This document shows, piece by piece, positions 17,522 to 26,904 of a stretch of DNA of 64,000 bases. Origin of the DNA: Marifrigoribacter sp965178585. Lineage in GTDB: Bacteria > Bacteroidota > Bacteroidia > Flavobacteriales > Flavobacteriaceae. The position numbers were made by a program, and so were the translations under genes. Every line of letters begins with the position of its first letter. The stretch's first letter is position 1. The stretch spans positions 2,046,001 to 2,110,000 of the forward strand of contig OZ238267.1 of NCBI GenBank assembly GCA_965178585.1, read 5' to 3'. The notes under the pieces were generated by a model. The model saw only the letters and a program-made list of their open reading frames with translations. It was not told the origin of the DNA and did no database searches.

Positions 17522-17899
17522 ATGATTAAATCAAAATATCAATCTGTTTTGGAATTAGGTGAAAAACTTAATATTCAAAATGGTGATGTTAAAGAAGAAA
17601 ACGGACAATTGAAAGTTTGGGGGACTGCTAAAAATCAGTATGAAAAAAACTTAATTTGGGACGAAATAAAAAGGGTTGGTGGTGATAACCCAACCGATAT
17701 TATGGCAGATATAACCGTAGCTGATGAAACTGTTTATGCTAACCATACGGTAGCTAGTGGTGAATCACTTAGTAAAATTGCTAAACATTACTATGGTAAT
17801 GCAATGAAATATTCTTTAATTTTTGAAGCAAATAGAAATATTTTAGATAACCCTGATGTAATTCATCCAGGTCAAGAATTAATAATTCCAAATTTATAA
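17522..17899 (+). CDS. BON-LysM domain protein
   Basis: 125 residues. Residues 1-68 form a BON-like domain ('NIQNGDVKEENGQLKVWGTA', 'DITVADETV'), and residues 73-124 a LysM motif ('HTVASGESLSKIAKHYYGNA' to 'VIHPGQELIIPNL'). The two-domain order and size resemble E. coli Kbp (YgaU), a cytoplasmic potassium-binding protein. There is no signal peptide, so a cytoplasmic location is likely in spite of the LysM domain. The gene stands alone between the SulP gene and a strong terminator. Confidence 0.87.
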   Translation: MIKSKYQSVLELGEKLNIQNGDVKEENGQLKVWGTAKNQYEKNLIWDEIKRVGGDNPTDIMADITVADETVYANHTVASGESLSKIAKHYYGNAMKYSLIFEANRNILDNPDVIHPGQELIIPNL

Positions 17900-17918
17900 T
17901 TTCAATTAATAATGATTC

Positions 17919-17949
17919 AAAAAACTGCCTTTTTAGGCAGTTTTTTTTT
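17919..17949 (+). terminator. Rho-independent terminator after BON-LysM gene
   Basis: CTGCCT (17925-17930) and AGGCAG (17935-17940) pair around a TTTT loop; the stem is extended by A/T pairs and followed by nine T (17941-17949). Confidence 0.9.
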
Positions 17950-18054
17950 GTTATATAATAATCTAAAACCTATAAATTAATTGTTAAATATTAATTATTT
18001 ACGATTTCTTATTATGAATTTCTCTAATTTAGAAAGTTTAAAACCAACCAAATA

Positions 18055-21000
18055 ATGAATAAAATTTATTCTATGATATTGTTTTTGTTAACAATATCTC
18101 TTACAGCTCAAGATTTTTCAGTAGATATTTTAAAAGACATGAAACCAAGAAATATTGGGCCTGGTGGTATGTCTGGTCGTGTTACAGCTATAGATGTTGT
18201 AACTAATAATCCAGAAGTAATGTATGTTGGAACCGCCTCAGGTGGTTTATGGAAGTCTGAAAGCGGAGGGGTAAAATGGAAACCTGTATTTGATAAAGAA
18301 GCAACTGCTTCAATTGGTGCTGTTGCTATTCAACAATCAAACCCTTCAGTTATCTGGGTTGGTACTGGAGAAGGAAATCCTAGAAATAGTCTTAATGGAG
18401 GATATGGTGTTTACCGATCACTCGATGGAGGTAAAAACTGGGATTTAATGGGACTTGAAAAAACAAGACATATCCATAGAATTATTATTGACCCTACTAA
18501 TCCTAACATAATATATATTGGGGCAATTGGTTCTCCTTGGGGAGAACATGAAGAACGTGGAGTTTTTAAAACTATTGATGGTGGTAAAACTTGGAATAAA
18601 ATTTTATATGCAAACATAAAAACAGGTGTTGGTGATATGGTAATGGATCCAACTAACCCTAATAAATTAATTGTTGCTCTTTGGGAGCATAAACGAGATC
18701 CTTGGTTTTTTAATTCTGGAGGTGAAGGTTCTGGAATTTTCATAACTCATAATGGAGGTGAAACGTGGGAAGAACGTACTGAGAAAGATGGCCTGCCTAA
18801 AGGAGATCTTGGTAGAATTGGTCTTGCAATTGCAAATAATAAACCTAATGTTGTTTATGCATTAATTGAAGCTAAAAAGAATGCGCTTTATAAAAGTACA
18901 GATGGTGGTTTTACTTTCAAAAAAATAAATGATAAAGACGATATTGGTAATAGACCTTTTTATTACAGTGATATATTTGTAGATCCACAAAACGAAAATA
19001 GAGTCTATTCAGTTTTTACTTATGTTAATGTTTCAGAGGATGGCGGAAAGAACTTTAATCAATTAATGCCAGCTTATGGAGTTGATAATGGAGTTCATCC
19101 AGATCATCATGCCTGGTGGATTCATCCAACAGATGGCAATTTTATGATTGATGGAAATGATGGCGGTATGAACATTACTCGCGATGGTGGAAAAACATGG
19201 CGTTTTATTGGTAATTTACCTGTTGCACAATTTTATCATATAGCAGTAGATAATGAATTTCCCTATAATGTTTATGGTGGAATGCAAGATAATGGAAGTT
19301 GGAGAGGCCCTGCTTATGTTTGGCGTTCTCAAGGAATTAGAAACGATTATTGGCAAGAAATATCTTTTGGTGATGGATTTGATGTAGTTCCAGATCGTGA
19401 TGATAGCAGGTATGGTTGGACAATGAGTCAACAAGGATATGTTAGTCGATATGACTGGCAAACAGGTAATAATTACACGGTACGACCTATACATCCAGAC
19501 CCAGATGTAAAACTTCGATTTAATTGGAATTCTGCAATTAATATTGATCCTTTTAATAATAGTACCATTTATTTTGGAAGTCAGTTTGTTCATAAATCAA
19601 CAGATAAAGGACTTACTTGGGAAATTATTTCAGAAGATCTAACAACTAATGATCCAGAAAAACAAAAGCAAGATGAAAGTGGAGGAATTACAATGGATGC
19701 AACTGGAGCAGAAAATCATACAACAATTCTTGTAATTGAGCCCTCTCCTATTGAACAAAACATGTTATGGGCTGGTACCGATGATGGTAGGGTTCATTTT
19801 ACACAAAACAGTGGTCAATCTTGGACAGAAGTAACTAACAATATTTCTGGTTTACCAAAAGGAAGCTGGATTGTGCAAATTAAAGCTTCAAATAAAAATA
19901 AAGGAGAAGCTTTATTAGTAGCAAATGATTATAGAAGATTTAATTATACACCATACGTATACAGAACTACCAATTATGGAAAAACTTGGCAACGAATAGT
20001 CGATAAGGAAGATGTTTTAAGTTATGCCTTATGTATTGTTGAAGATCCCTTTGAGGAGAATTTATTATTTCTTGGAACAGACGATGGGCTTTACGTATCC
20101 ATAAATGCAGGAAATACATGGAGTAAATGGAATGATAGTTTCCCTACAGTTCCTGTTAAGGATTTAGTAATTCAAGAACGTGAAAGTGATTTAGTAATTG
20201 GCACTTTCGGTAGAGCAGCTTGGGTATTGGATGATATACAACCCTTACGTGATATTGCAAAAAATAAAGAAATATTAGCTTCAACTGTTGAATTATTTGA
20301 AGCTCCTACTGCTTATCAAGCCTCTTACCAGCAACCCACTGGAAGTAGGTTTGGTGCTGATGCCATTTTCAATGGAGAAAACAAAGAATATGGTGCAAGA
20401 ATCATGTATTATTTTCAAAATAAAGAAGAATTTAAAGATAAAGAGGATAAAAAAGATTCAGATAAAAAAGATGATGATTCAGAGGAAAATGATTCAAAAG
20501 AAGGTGAAAAAGAAAAAGATACTGAAGGGAAGCACAAAGACTCTATTTATTTAAAAATATATGATGGCGAACGTTTAATTAGAAGTTTAAAGAAAAAGAT
20601 TCCAGATAGTACTGGAGTTTATAGTTGGGGTTGGTATATGAATGAAGCTGGTGGAGACCGACCATCTAGAAAAATAAGAAAACGAAAAAATGAACCCGGA
20701 GGAGCATCTGTAAAACCAGGAATTTATAATCTAGAAATTAATTATGTAGATGATAAATCTTTAAGTACTATAGAAGTAAAAAGTGACCCTAGATTAGTGA
20801 TATCTGAAAAGGCAATTAATGACACTTATAATGCTGATAAAGAAATCGAACATTTAACACAAACCACTGCAGATGTTGTTAAACAATTAATTGAAAGCAA
20901 AGAAATTGCGGATTCATTTAAAAAAGATTTAACTGAAAAAGACAAAAAAGAATATAAAGATCAAGTTAAATTAAGTAAAGAAATGAGTAAAAAATCAGAT

Positions 21001-21306
21001 TCTTTAATCAGTTTATATATAGGAAAAGAAGATAAACGCCAAGGTATTACAAGCAGCCCAGATATTTCTGTAATGCAAAGAATTAGAACTGCCAATTGGT
21101 ATTCAGTTACTAGACCAAATGGTTTAACTAAAACTGAAAATACTTTAATTAATCAAGCAAAAACTAGATTAGAAGAGGTTCTTAAAGAAACTAATTCATT
21201 TTTTGAAGATGAATGGACAGCATATAAAACTGAATTAGATAAAATTAAAATTTCACCATTTAAAGAAATAAAAACTTTCACTATTAACCAAAAACAAAAA
21301 CAATGA
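18055..21306 (+). CDS. Exported BNR-repeat / sortilin-like beta-propeller protein
   Basis: 1083 residues; signal peptide about 1-19 ('LTISLTAQ'). Residues 30-760 carry repeated Asp-box motifs S/T-x-D-G-G-x-T-W ('RSLDGGKNWD', 'KTIDGGKTWN', 'ITRDGGKTWR', 'KSTDKGLTWE'), the mark of BNR/VPS10 propellers. There is no sialidase Arg triad evident, so a hydrolase role is doubtful and binding is more likely. A highly charged Lys/Asp/Glu linker lies at about 785-830, followed by a C-terminal domain with long helices (about 930-1075). The stop overlaps the start of the S9 peptidase gene (ATGA), so the two are coupled, perhaps as binding and cleavage partners. Confidence 0.84.
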   Translation: MNKIYSMILFLLTISLTAQDFSVDILKDMKPRNIGPGGMSGRVTAIDVVTNNPEVMYVGTASGGLWKSESGGVKWKPVFDKEATASIGAVAIQQSNPSVIWVGTGEGNPRNSLNGGYGVYRSLDGGKNWDLMGLEKTRHIHRIIIDPTNPNIIYIGAIGSPWGEHEERGVFKTIDGGKTWNKILYANIKTGVGDMVMDPTNPNKLIVALWEHKRDPWFFNSGGEGSGIFITHNGGETWEERTEKDGLPKGDLGRIGLAIANNKPNVVYALIEAKKNALYKSTDGGFTFKKINDKDDIGNRPFYYSDIFVDPQNENRVYSVFTYVNVSEDGGKNFNQLMPAYGVDNGVHPDHHAWWIHPTDGNFMIDGNDGGMNITRDGGKTWRFIGNLPVAQFYHIAVDNEFPYNVYGGMQDNGSWRGPAYVWRSQGIRNDYWQEISFGDGFDVVPDRDDSRYGWTMSQQGYVSRYDWQTGNNYTVRPIHPDPDVKLRFNWNSAINIDPFNNSTIYFGSQFVHKSTDKGLTWEIISEDLTTNDPEKQKQDESGGITMDATGAENHTTILVIEPSPIEQNMLWAGTDDGRVHFTQNSGQSWTEVTNNISGLPKGSWIVQIKASNKNKGEALLVANDYRRFNYTPYVYRTTNYGKTWQRIVDKEDVLSYALCIVEDPFEENLLFLGTDDGLYVSINAGNTWSKWNDSFPTVPVKDLVIQERESDLVIGTFGRAAWVLDDIQPLRDIAKNKEILASTVELFEAPTAYQASYQQPTGSRFGADAIFNGENKEYGARIMYYFQNKEEFKDKEDKKDSDKKDDDSEENDSKEGEKEKDTEGKHKDSIYLKIYDGERLIRSLKKKIPDSTGVYSWGWYMNEAGGDRPSRKIRKRKNEPGGASVKPGIYNLEINYVDDKSLSTIEVKSDPRLVISEKAINDTYNADKEIEHLTQTTADVVKQLIESKEIADSFKKDLTEKDKKEYKDQVKLSKEMSKKSDSLISLYIGKEDKRQGITSSPDISVMQRIRTANWYSVTRPNGLTKTENTLINQAKTRLEEVLKETNSFFEDEWTAYKTELDKIKISPFKEIKTFTINQKQKQ

Positions 21307-23240
21307 AAAAATCACTAATCATTCTTCTTGGAATATTTATAATGTATTCCTGCAAAGAAGAAAAAAAAGAAGTAGCAAAGACTATTGAGGTTAAAGAATA
21401 CACCATAGAACAGTTTATGGATAATGAAAATTCGTTCGCTAATGGTTTTTCTTCAGACAAAAAAAACGTATTACTAACTAGCAATCGATCTGGAATCTAT
21501 AATATGTACACATCAACTTCTGAAGGTGGAGAATTAGTGCCTATCACAAAATCTGATAGTGCATCGGTATACGGTATTTCTTATTTTCCTGAAGATGACA
21601 GAATACTTTTTAGGATGGACGGTAATGGAGATGAAATCTTTAAAATTTATATGAAAGATAGCTCTGGCATTAAAAATCTTACTCCATTGAATGATGTTAG
21701 AGCTCTATTTAGAGGTTGGTCCAAAGACGGAAAAAGTTTTTTCTATGCAAGCAATGAAAGAGATTCAAAATTTATGGATCATTATGAAATGGATATTTCT
21801 ACTATGGAATCCACATTAATCTATCAAAATAATGATGGAATGAACTTTGGAGGAATGTCTGAAGACAGAAAATATGTTTTATTAACAAAAACTATAAACA
21901 CAAACGATAATGACTTATATTTATTAAACACAGAAACTAACGAATCAGTAAAAGTAAATGATAATTTAAGTGGAAACTCCCCTCAAGATTTTGATCCTGA
22001 TGGAAAATCATTTTATTATACAACTGATGATAATGCTGAGTTTTCTTACCTAATGAAGTATAATATTGAAGATGGAACTAAAACAAAAGTTTTAGAAAAA
22101 GACTGGGACATAAATAGTTTCTATTTCACAAGAAACGGAAAATACAAAGTGTTATTTACTAATGAAGATGCTAAATCTGTAATGGAAGTTAGGGATGCTT
22201 CAACTAATGAAGTTGTATCATTTCCAGATATAAATAATCAAAACATTACTGGAGCACGATTTTCAAGAGATGAATCTATGGCTATATTAACTGCTTCAGG
22301 ATCAAATATGCCAACAAACTCATATTCCTATTATATTTCCTCTAAAAAACACCATCAACTAACAGATGTTCTTAATAAAGAGATCAATGCAGATGATTTG
22401 GTAACTGCAGAAGTAGTAAGATATAAATCTTTTGATGGGTTGGAAATTCCTGCTATTTATTACAAGCCTAAACAAGCTTCAGTTAATAATAAAGTACCAG
22501 CTTTGGTATGGGTTCATGGAGGTCCAGGAGGTCAATCTGGACAACGATTTAATACAACTATACAATATTTAGTAAATCACGGTTATGCAGTATTAGCCGT
22601 AAACAATAGGGGTAGTAGTGGTTACGGCAAATCCTTTTATAAAATGGATGATCAAAACCACGGTGATAAAGATTTAAAAGATTGTATTGCAGGTAAAGAT
22701 TGGTTAGCGACACAAGATATTATTGATCCTTCAAAAATAGGAATTCTAGGAGGCTCGTATGGAGGTTATATGACGATGGCAGCCTTAACTTATGCACCAG
22801 AAGAATTTCAGATTGGAGTAAATTTATTTGGGGTTACCAATTGGATGAGAACTTTAAAGAGCATTCCACCATGGTGGGAATCTTTTAAAGATGCTCTTTA
22901 TACTGAAATGGGGAATCCTAATACAAGTGATTCTATACGTTTAAAACAAATTTCACCACTATTTCATACAGATAAAGTAACTAAGCCTCTTATTGTACTA
23001 CAAGGAGCTCAAGACCCAAGGGTTTTAAAAGTTGAATCTGATGAAATTGTTGAAGGAGTTAGAAAAAATGGAGTCCCAGTAGAATATGTTTTATTTGAAG
23101 ATGAAGGTCATGGTTTTGTTAAGAAAGTAAATCAAATAGAAGCATACAGTAGAGTATTACAGTTTCTAGATAAATACTTAAAAGGAGAAGGTTTAGAATC
23201 TATCGATTCAAATAAATCTGAATCTACTGTGATAGAATAA
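21303..23240 (+). CDS. S9-family peptidase lipoprotein (prolyl oligopeptidase/acylaminoacyl peptidase type)
   Basis: 645 residues with a lipoprotein signal (lipobox 'IMYSC', Cys17). An N-terminal propeller (about 35-360) precedes the alpha/beta-hydrolase domain. The catalytic triad is visible: Ser485 in 'GGSYGGYMT', Asp571 in 'GAQDPRV' and His603 in 'DEGHGF'; 'VHGGPGGQSG' supplies the oxyanion region. It cleaves short peptides in the periplasm or at the outer membrane. It starts within the stop codon of the upstream propeller gene and ends at a strong terminator, so these two genes form a transcription unit. Confidence 0.92.
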   Translation: MKKSLIILLGIFIMYSCKEEKKEVAKTIEVKEYTIEQFMDNENSFANGFSSDKKNVLLTSNRSGIYNMYTSTSEGGELVPITKSDSASVYGISYFPEDDRILFRMDGNGDEIFKIYMKDSSGIKNLTPLNDVRALFRGWSKDGKSFFYASNERDSKFMDHYEMDISTMESTLIYQNNDGMNFGGMSEDRKYVLLTKTINTNDNDLYLLNTETNESVKVNDNLSGNSPQDFDPDGKSFYYTTDDNAEFSYLMKYNIEDGTKTKVLEKDWDINSFYFTRNGKYKVLFTNEDAKSVMEVRDASTNEVVSFPDINNQNITGARFSRDESMAILTASGSNMPTNSYSYYISSKKHHQLTDVLNKEINADDLVTAEVVRYKSFDGLEIPAIYYKPKQASVNNKVPALVWVHGGPGGQSGQRFNTTIQYLVNHGYAVLAVNNRGSSGYGKSFYKMDDQNHGDKDLKDCIAGKDWLATQDIIDPSKIGILGGSYGGYMTMAALTYAPEEFQIGVNLFGVTNWMRTLKSIPPWWESFKDALYTEMGNPNTSDSIRLKQISPLFHTDKVTKPLIVLQGAQDPRVLKVESDEIVEGVRKNGVPVEYVLFEDEGHGFVKKVNQIEAYSRVLQFLDKYLKGEGLESIDSNKSESTVIE

Positions 23241-23261
23241 TTTAAAGAGTAGTTTAATAAT

Positions 23262-23292
23262 AAAAAGCAAGCTTAATATAGGCTTGCTTTTT
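23262..23292 (+). terminator. Rho-independent terminator after S9 peptidase
   Basis: AAAAAGCAAGC (23262-23272) pairs with GCTTGCTTTTT (23282-23292) around a nine-base loop; the T run is part of the second arm. The next promoter's -33 element begins directly in its tail. Confidence 0.9.
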
Positions 23293-23323
23293 TGTTTATA
23301 TTCAAACCAGAAACTTATATTTG
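23291..23323 (+). promoter_or_regulatory. Promoter TTTG-N21-TATATTTG for the YceI-like gene
   Basis: TTTG at 23291-23294 and TATATTTG at 23316-23323 match the Bacteroidota -33 and -7 elements with 21 bp between. The ATG of the YceI-like gene lies 37 bp downstream, at 23361. Confidence 0.7.
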
Positions 23324-23360
23324 CATAACAATTAATCACATATTTAAAATTTTTCCTACT

Positions 23361-23984
23361 ATGAAAAACCTTAGTCTACTATTTATTGCTTGTATTCTTT
23401 TTTTAAACACATCTTGTAAAAACGAAAATGGTAAGAAAAAAGAAAATGAAACAAAAATTGAAATAAAGGAGACTTTTACTGTTAGTTCAGAAAAAACTAC
23501 TGTAAAATGGACTGCTTATAAAACAACTGATAAAGTACCTGTTTCGGGAACATTTAATACTATAAATATTGACAGTAAAAAAAGGAATAGTGCATTAGAA
23601 GCTCTAAATGACATTGAATTTTCAATACCAGTAAGTAGTATTTTTTCTGACAATGATGAACGAGATGGAAAATTAAAAGCATCTTTTTTTGGAGTCATGT
23701 TAGATACAGAATTGTTGAGTGGAAAACTATCATTTGATGAAAACAATATGTGTTCTGCAGCCATTTTAATGAATGGAGAAGAACATAATTTACCTCTATC
23801 CTATTCAGCTGAAGGAAATACTTTCACTTTTAAAGGAGTTATGAATCTTGAAGATTGGAATGCTACTGAAGCTATTGAAGCATTAAATAAAGTTTGTTTT
23901 GATCTTCACAAAGGGGAAGATGGAGTCAGTAAAACCTGGAATGATGTTGCTGTTGAAATTACAACTGTTTTAAATAAGCAATAA
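23361..23984 (+). CDS. YceI-like lipoprotein
   Basis: 207 residues from the ATG at 23361. An upstream in-frame ATG at 23292 is rejected because it lies before the -7 element and would bury the signal peptide. The lipobox is 'FLNTSC' (Cys about 20). The body has the YceI beta-barrel pattern: 'TVKWTAYKTTDKVPVSGTF', 'IPVSSIFSDNDERDGKLKASFF' and a late 'FKGVMNLEDWN'. YceI proteins are lipocalin-like and bind isoprenoid or lipid chains in the periplasm. It is transcribed alone, between two terminators. Confidence 0.82.
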   Translation: MKNLSLLFIACILFLNTSCKNENGKKKENETKIEIKETFTVSSEKTTVKWTAYKTTDKVPVSGTFNTINIDSKKRNSALEALNDIEFSIPVSSIFSDNDERDGKLKASFFGVMLDTELLSGKLSFDENNMCSAAILMNGEEHNLPLSYSAEGNTFTFKGVMNLEDWNATEAIEALNKVCFDLHKGEDGVSKTWNDVAVEITTVLNKQ

Positions 23985-23991
23985 AATATAT

Positions 23992-24043
23992 TATAATAGA
24001 AAGATAAAGCTATTTATATAAACAGCTTTATCTTTCTATTATA
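23992..24043. terminator. Bidirectional terminator with a perfect 20-bp stem
   Basis: Bases 23992-24011 are the exact reverse complement of 24024-24043, with a 12-base loop. The repeat fills the gap between the convergent YceI-like and M36 genes; the right arm ends exactly one base before the M36 stop codon. It contains the core GATAAAGCT/AGCTTTATC flanked by A/T-rich tails, so it can act in both directions. No other role is needed, although the length is unusual. Confidence 0.85.
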
Positions 24044-26692
24044 CTACTCTTTAAGTATTTTTTTTATAGAATTAAAGTCTTTGGATTCAAATTTAAAAAA
24101 ATACATACCTGAAGCTAGTTCCTCAATAGAAATACCTTTAGTTAGACCAAATTCATTGAATGTATAGGTTTTAATTAACCTGCCATTAAGGTCAAAAATA
24201 TTAGCTGTCAAAACCTCTATAACTTCATCACTATAAATAATAAGTTCGCCAGTAGTAGGGTTTGGGTAAACTTCAAATATAGTATCGATTATTTCTTCTT
24301 CTCCATTTCTTTTAACAGTAACATTAAAAGTACAATTAGTTTCATTCCCCGCCCCATCTACCGATGTCATCACGATCTTAGTATCACCAATATCAATATT
24401 GTCTCCTTCTAATGGGCTCTGTGTAATTATCGGATTAGTAAAACAATTATCATTTGTTAAAACATTGCTTGAATAATTAGGTAAAGTGTAAAAATCTTCA
24501 TTTTCTGGTATGGTAACAATAATATCATCATAACATAGTATTACTGGATTAATACTATCTTCTATTACTACTAAAGAACCACTATCAATTGAAGCTTCTG
24601 TACAAACTCCATCATATACTTCATAATAAATTACATGTGTACCTATCCCTACTTCACTAGGCTTGAATGTAAACGATAAACCATTACCATCATCTATAAC
24701 ACCAGGACCGCTATAATATCCACCCAATGGGAACCCTCCACCTAAACCATATACTACATCGGTATTTATACAAATGTTTTCATGAAATTGATCAAAAGTT
24801 GCTTGTGAGGGAGGCATTTCAAAAGATTCATATCCATCTAATAAACTAAAAGAAGTTCCTTGACTAGCATAATATCCTAATCCTCTTTTTGCAAATGCTT
24901 CCCAAATAAGACAACTATATTCAGCTCCATATATGGATTGAAAAGCTGCAAATATTGCATCTCTTCCATCTACAAATCCTGGTTCACAAGGTTGCAATTT
25001 CATACCCTCTGTAACAATTGCTAAGGCAATAATATTACCCGCATCTAACTCTATGTTTCCTGAGAAATTATAAATATTTTCATCATATCCAAACTCTTCA
25101 ATTAATACCCAAGTTAACTCCCAAAGCATTGTTGTCCAAACTGATCCAACTTGATGAATTCCTTGTTGAAAATTTATATACCCGTATGTTTGAGGGTTAC
25201 TATTCATATCTGTAGTGTAAGGATAATCTCTAATACCTTCGCCATTCTCACCTTGATTAAAAAAGAAAGTTGCAATACCTCTTGGAGTTGTACCTATATC
25301 ATTAGGATTCATTGTCATCATTAATGCATACCAATCCGACCATCCTTCTGCCAAATTTTCTTCTGTAGTTAAGCAATTATCGCTGTTAGCACCACCAGTT
25401 AGTCTAAATGATACGCCATGAATATATTCATGAATTAACACAATATTGTCAAATGATCCATCTTTATCACCACATATATTAGAAGTAATAAATGGTTTAA
25501 TACCATCTCTTGAAATTCCAATTCTGGCATTACACAAGTTTAAGTCCTCTTGTCCTAAAATATCTACTAAATCATTTTCGACCCCTCCCTTTTCAAAATT
25601 ATTTACTTGAAAATTACCAGAAATTTCATTAAACCCATATTGGTACAGAACATCATGAATAATATTACCCCAATAAAACAAATTTGTTATTGACGCATTT
25701 TCGTACCTTAAGTTTTCATTAAAATTTTGATTAAATTGATAATTTGTAAAATTTAAATTATTTCCTCCATTAGGTTGATATTCATAAAGATCTTCGTTTC
25801 CAATAAAAGCATTAATATTATTTCCTCTTGTAATAGAATATATTTCTTGACTTAAATCATCATCGCTATGCCATCCCAAAGGAGAAGCAAAATAGTTAAC
25901 AGGATTATAAACTATACTACGTTCGCCATAATAAGGGCTTTCAATAGGCATTGGTATTACCTCATAACATTTTTCACAATTTAAAAAGCTTCCTGTCGAA
26001 TTAACATTAAAATTAATATTTGAAACAATCTTTTTATTCTCATTTTTATATTCATAAGAACACTCAAAAATATTATCCTTCTTTGCCATTATTTCCCCAT
26101 TAATGGCATTAACATAATAATCCCACCAATGTTCTCTGTTTATTTCTAGGATTGTTAGCTTCCATGATAAAACAATATCATTCCTCTTATTTTTTACAAA
26201 CACAAGTTTTACAGGAATATCATTTAATGAAATTCCACTTTTATTAATATAAGAATAGCCTTTCAAATTTTCCTTACTTTCAATAATATTTAAAGGTTCC
26301 TTTATTAAATAATCATTCTTTTTTGAAATTATTTGAACAGCTTCAATTGCAGATATTTTTGGTGAGGTAGTGCCTTTAATTTTTTCTGAAATATTTTTTA
26401 TAAAGTAGTTATTGCTTGAAATTGTTTTTCCATCGAATTGAAAGTGAATACTAGATAGTGTGTTATTAATTTCAATTCCATTATGAGATTGATAAAAATA
26501 AACGTGATTAATATTACTAATACTACTCTTATGTTCACTAGATATTTCCCAACTTACATCTTGGATTAATAACTCTCCATTATTTATTAATTTATCAAAA
26601 TGGTTATTTAATTTATGAGAATAATCTTGTGCCTCCAATAAATTTATTGAAATAAGGAAGCCGTAAAAAAACAATAGTTTGATTATTTTCAT
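24044..26692 (-). CDS. M36-family metallopeptidase (fungalysin-like) secreted by T9SS
   Basis: 882 residues; signal peptide about 1-21, then an FTP-like propeptide (about 25-200). The zinc motif is HExxH in 'IVLIHEYIHGVSFRLTG' near residue 420, with a following Glu in 'TTEENLAEGWSDWYALMM'. After about 640 comes a probable PKD/HYR-type region ('PVILCYDDIIVTIPEN', 'SVDGAGNETNCTFNVTV'), then a T9SS type A sorting domain from about 805 ('EVYPNPTTGELIIY' to 'MYFFKFESKDF'). It is a secreted endopeptidase, processed from a zymogen, for protein digestion outside the cell. Convergent with the YceI-like gene. Confidence 0.92.
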   Translation of the reverse strand: MKIIKLLFFYGFLISINLLEAQDYSHKLNNHFDKLINNGELLIQDVSWEISSEHKSSISNINHVYFYQSHNGIEINNTLSSIHFQFDGKTISSNNYFIKNISEKIKGTTSPKISAIEAVQIISKKNDYLIKEPLNIIESKENLKGYSYINKSGISLNDIPVKLVFVKNKRNDIVLSWKLTILEINREHWWDYYVNAINGEIMAKKDNIFECSYEYKNENKKIVSNINFNVNSTGSFLNCEKCYEVIPMPIESPYYGERSIVYNPVNYFASPLGWHSDDDLSQEIYSITRGNNINAFIGNEDLYEYQPNGGNNLNFTNYQFNQNFNENLRYENASITNLFYWGNIIHDVLYQYGFNEISGNFQVNNFEKGGVENDLVDILGQEDLNLCNARIGISRDGIKPFITSNICGDKDGSFDNIVLIHEYIHGVSFRLTGGANSDNCLTTEENLAEGWSDWYALMMTMNPNDIGTTPRGIATFFFNQGENGEGIRDYPYTTDMNSNPQTYGYINFQQGIHQVGSVWTTMLWELTWVLIEEFGYDENIYNFSGNIELDAGNIIALAIVTEGMKLQPCEPGFVDGRDAIFAAFQSIYGAEYSCLIWEAFAKRGLGYYASQGTSFSLLDGYESFEMPPSQATFDQFHENICINTDVVYGLGGGFPLGGYYSGPGVIDDGNGLSFTFKPSEVGIGTHVIYYEVYDGVCTEASIDSGSLVVIEDSINPVILCYDDIIVTIPENEDFYTLPNYSSNVLTNDNCFTNPIITQSPLEGDNIDIGDTKIVMTSVDGAGNETNCTFNVTVKRNGEEEIIDTIFEVYPNPTTGELIIYSDEVIEVLTANIFDLNGRLIKTYTFNEFGLTKGISIEELASGMYFFKFESKDFNSIKKILKE

Positions 26693-26904
26693 TAAAAAGT
26701 TGTTTTGGCAAATGAAATCTATCTATCAGAGTACAAACGCAGTATAATCCAGATAAATAACATAAATAAAGTAAATAAAATAAAGCTAGATAAACAGTAA
26801 CCCCGATAATAAGTTACCTTTTGGATTTAGTGCTTTATTTAAAAAACACTTTGCATATCTTCTTCTCTAGAGTATTCTAGCTTTAAGAATTTTTGAAGAT
26901 TGAC

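Noticed and set aside
20288..20554. Lysine-rich plus-strand frame inside the BNR protein gene
   Set aside because: It is produced by the charged-linker codons read in another frame.
23292..23360. Upstream start for the YceI-like protein at 23292
   Set aside because: It precedes the -7 element and puts 23 residues before the lipoprotein signal peptide.
26836..26904. Open frame continuing after the TPR stop (22 codons, ending 'REEDMQSVF') as a possible lost C-terminus
   Set aside because: A 22-codon open stretch in AT-rich DNA is not significant, and the TPR protein ends plausibly before it.
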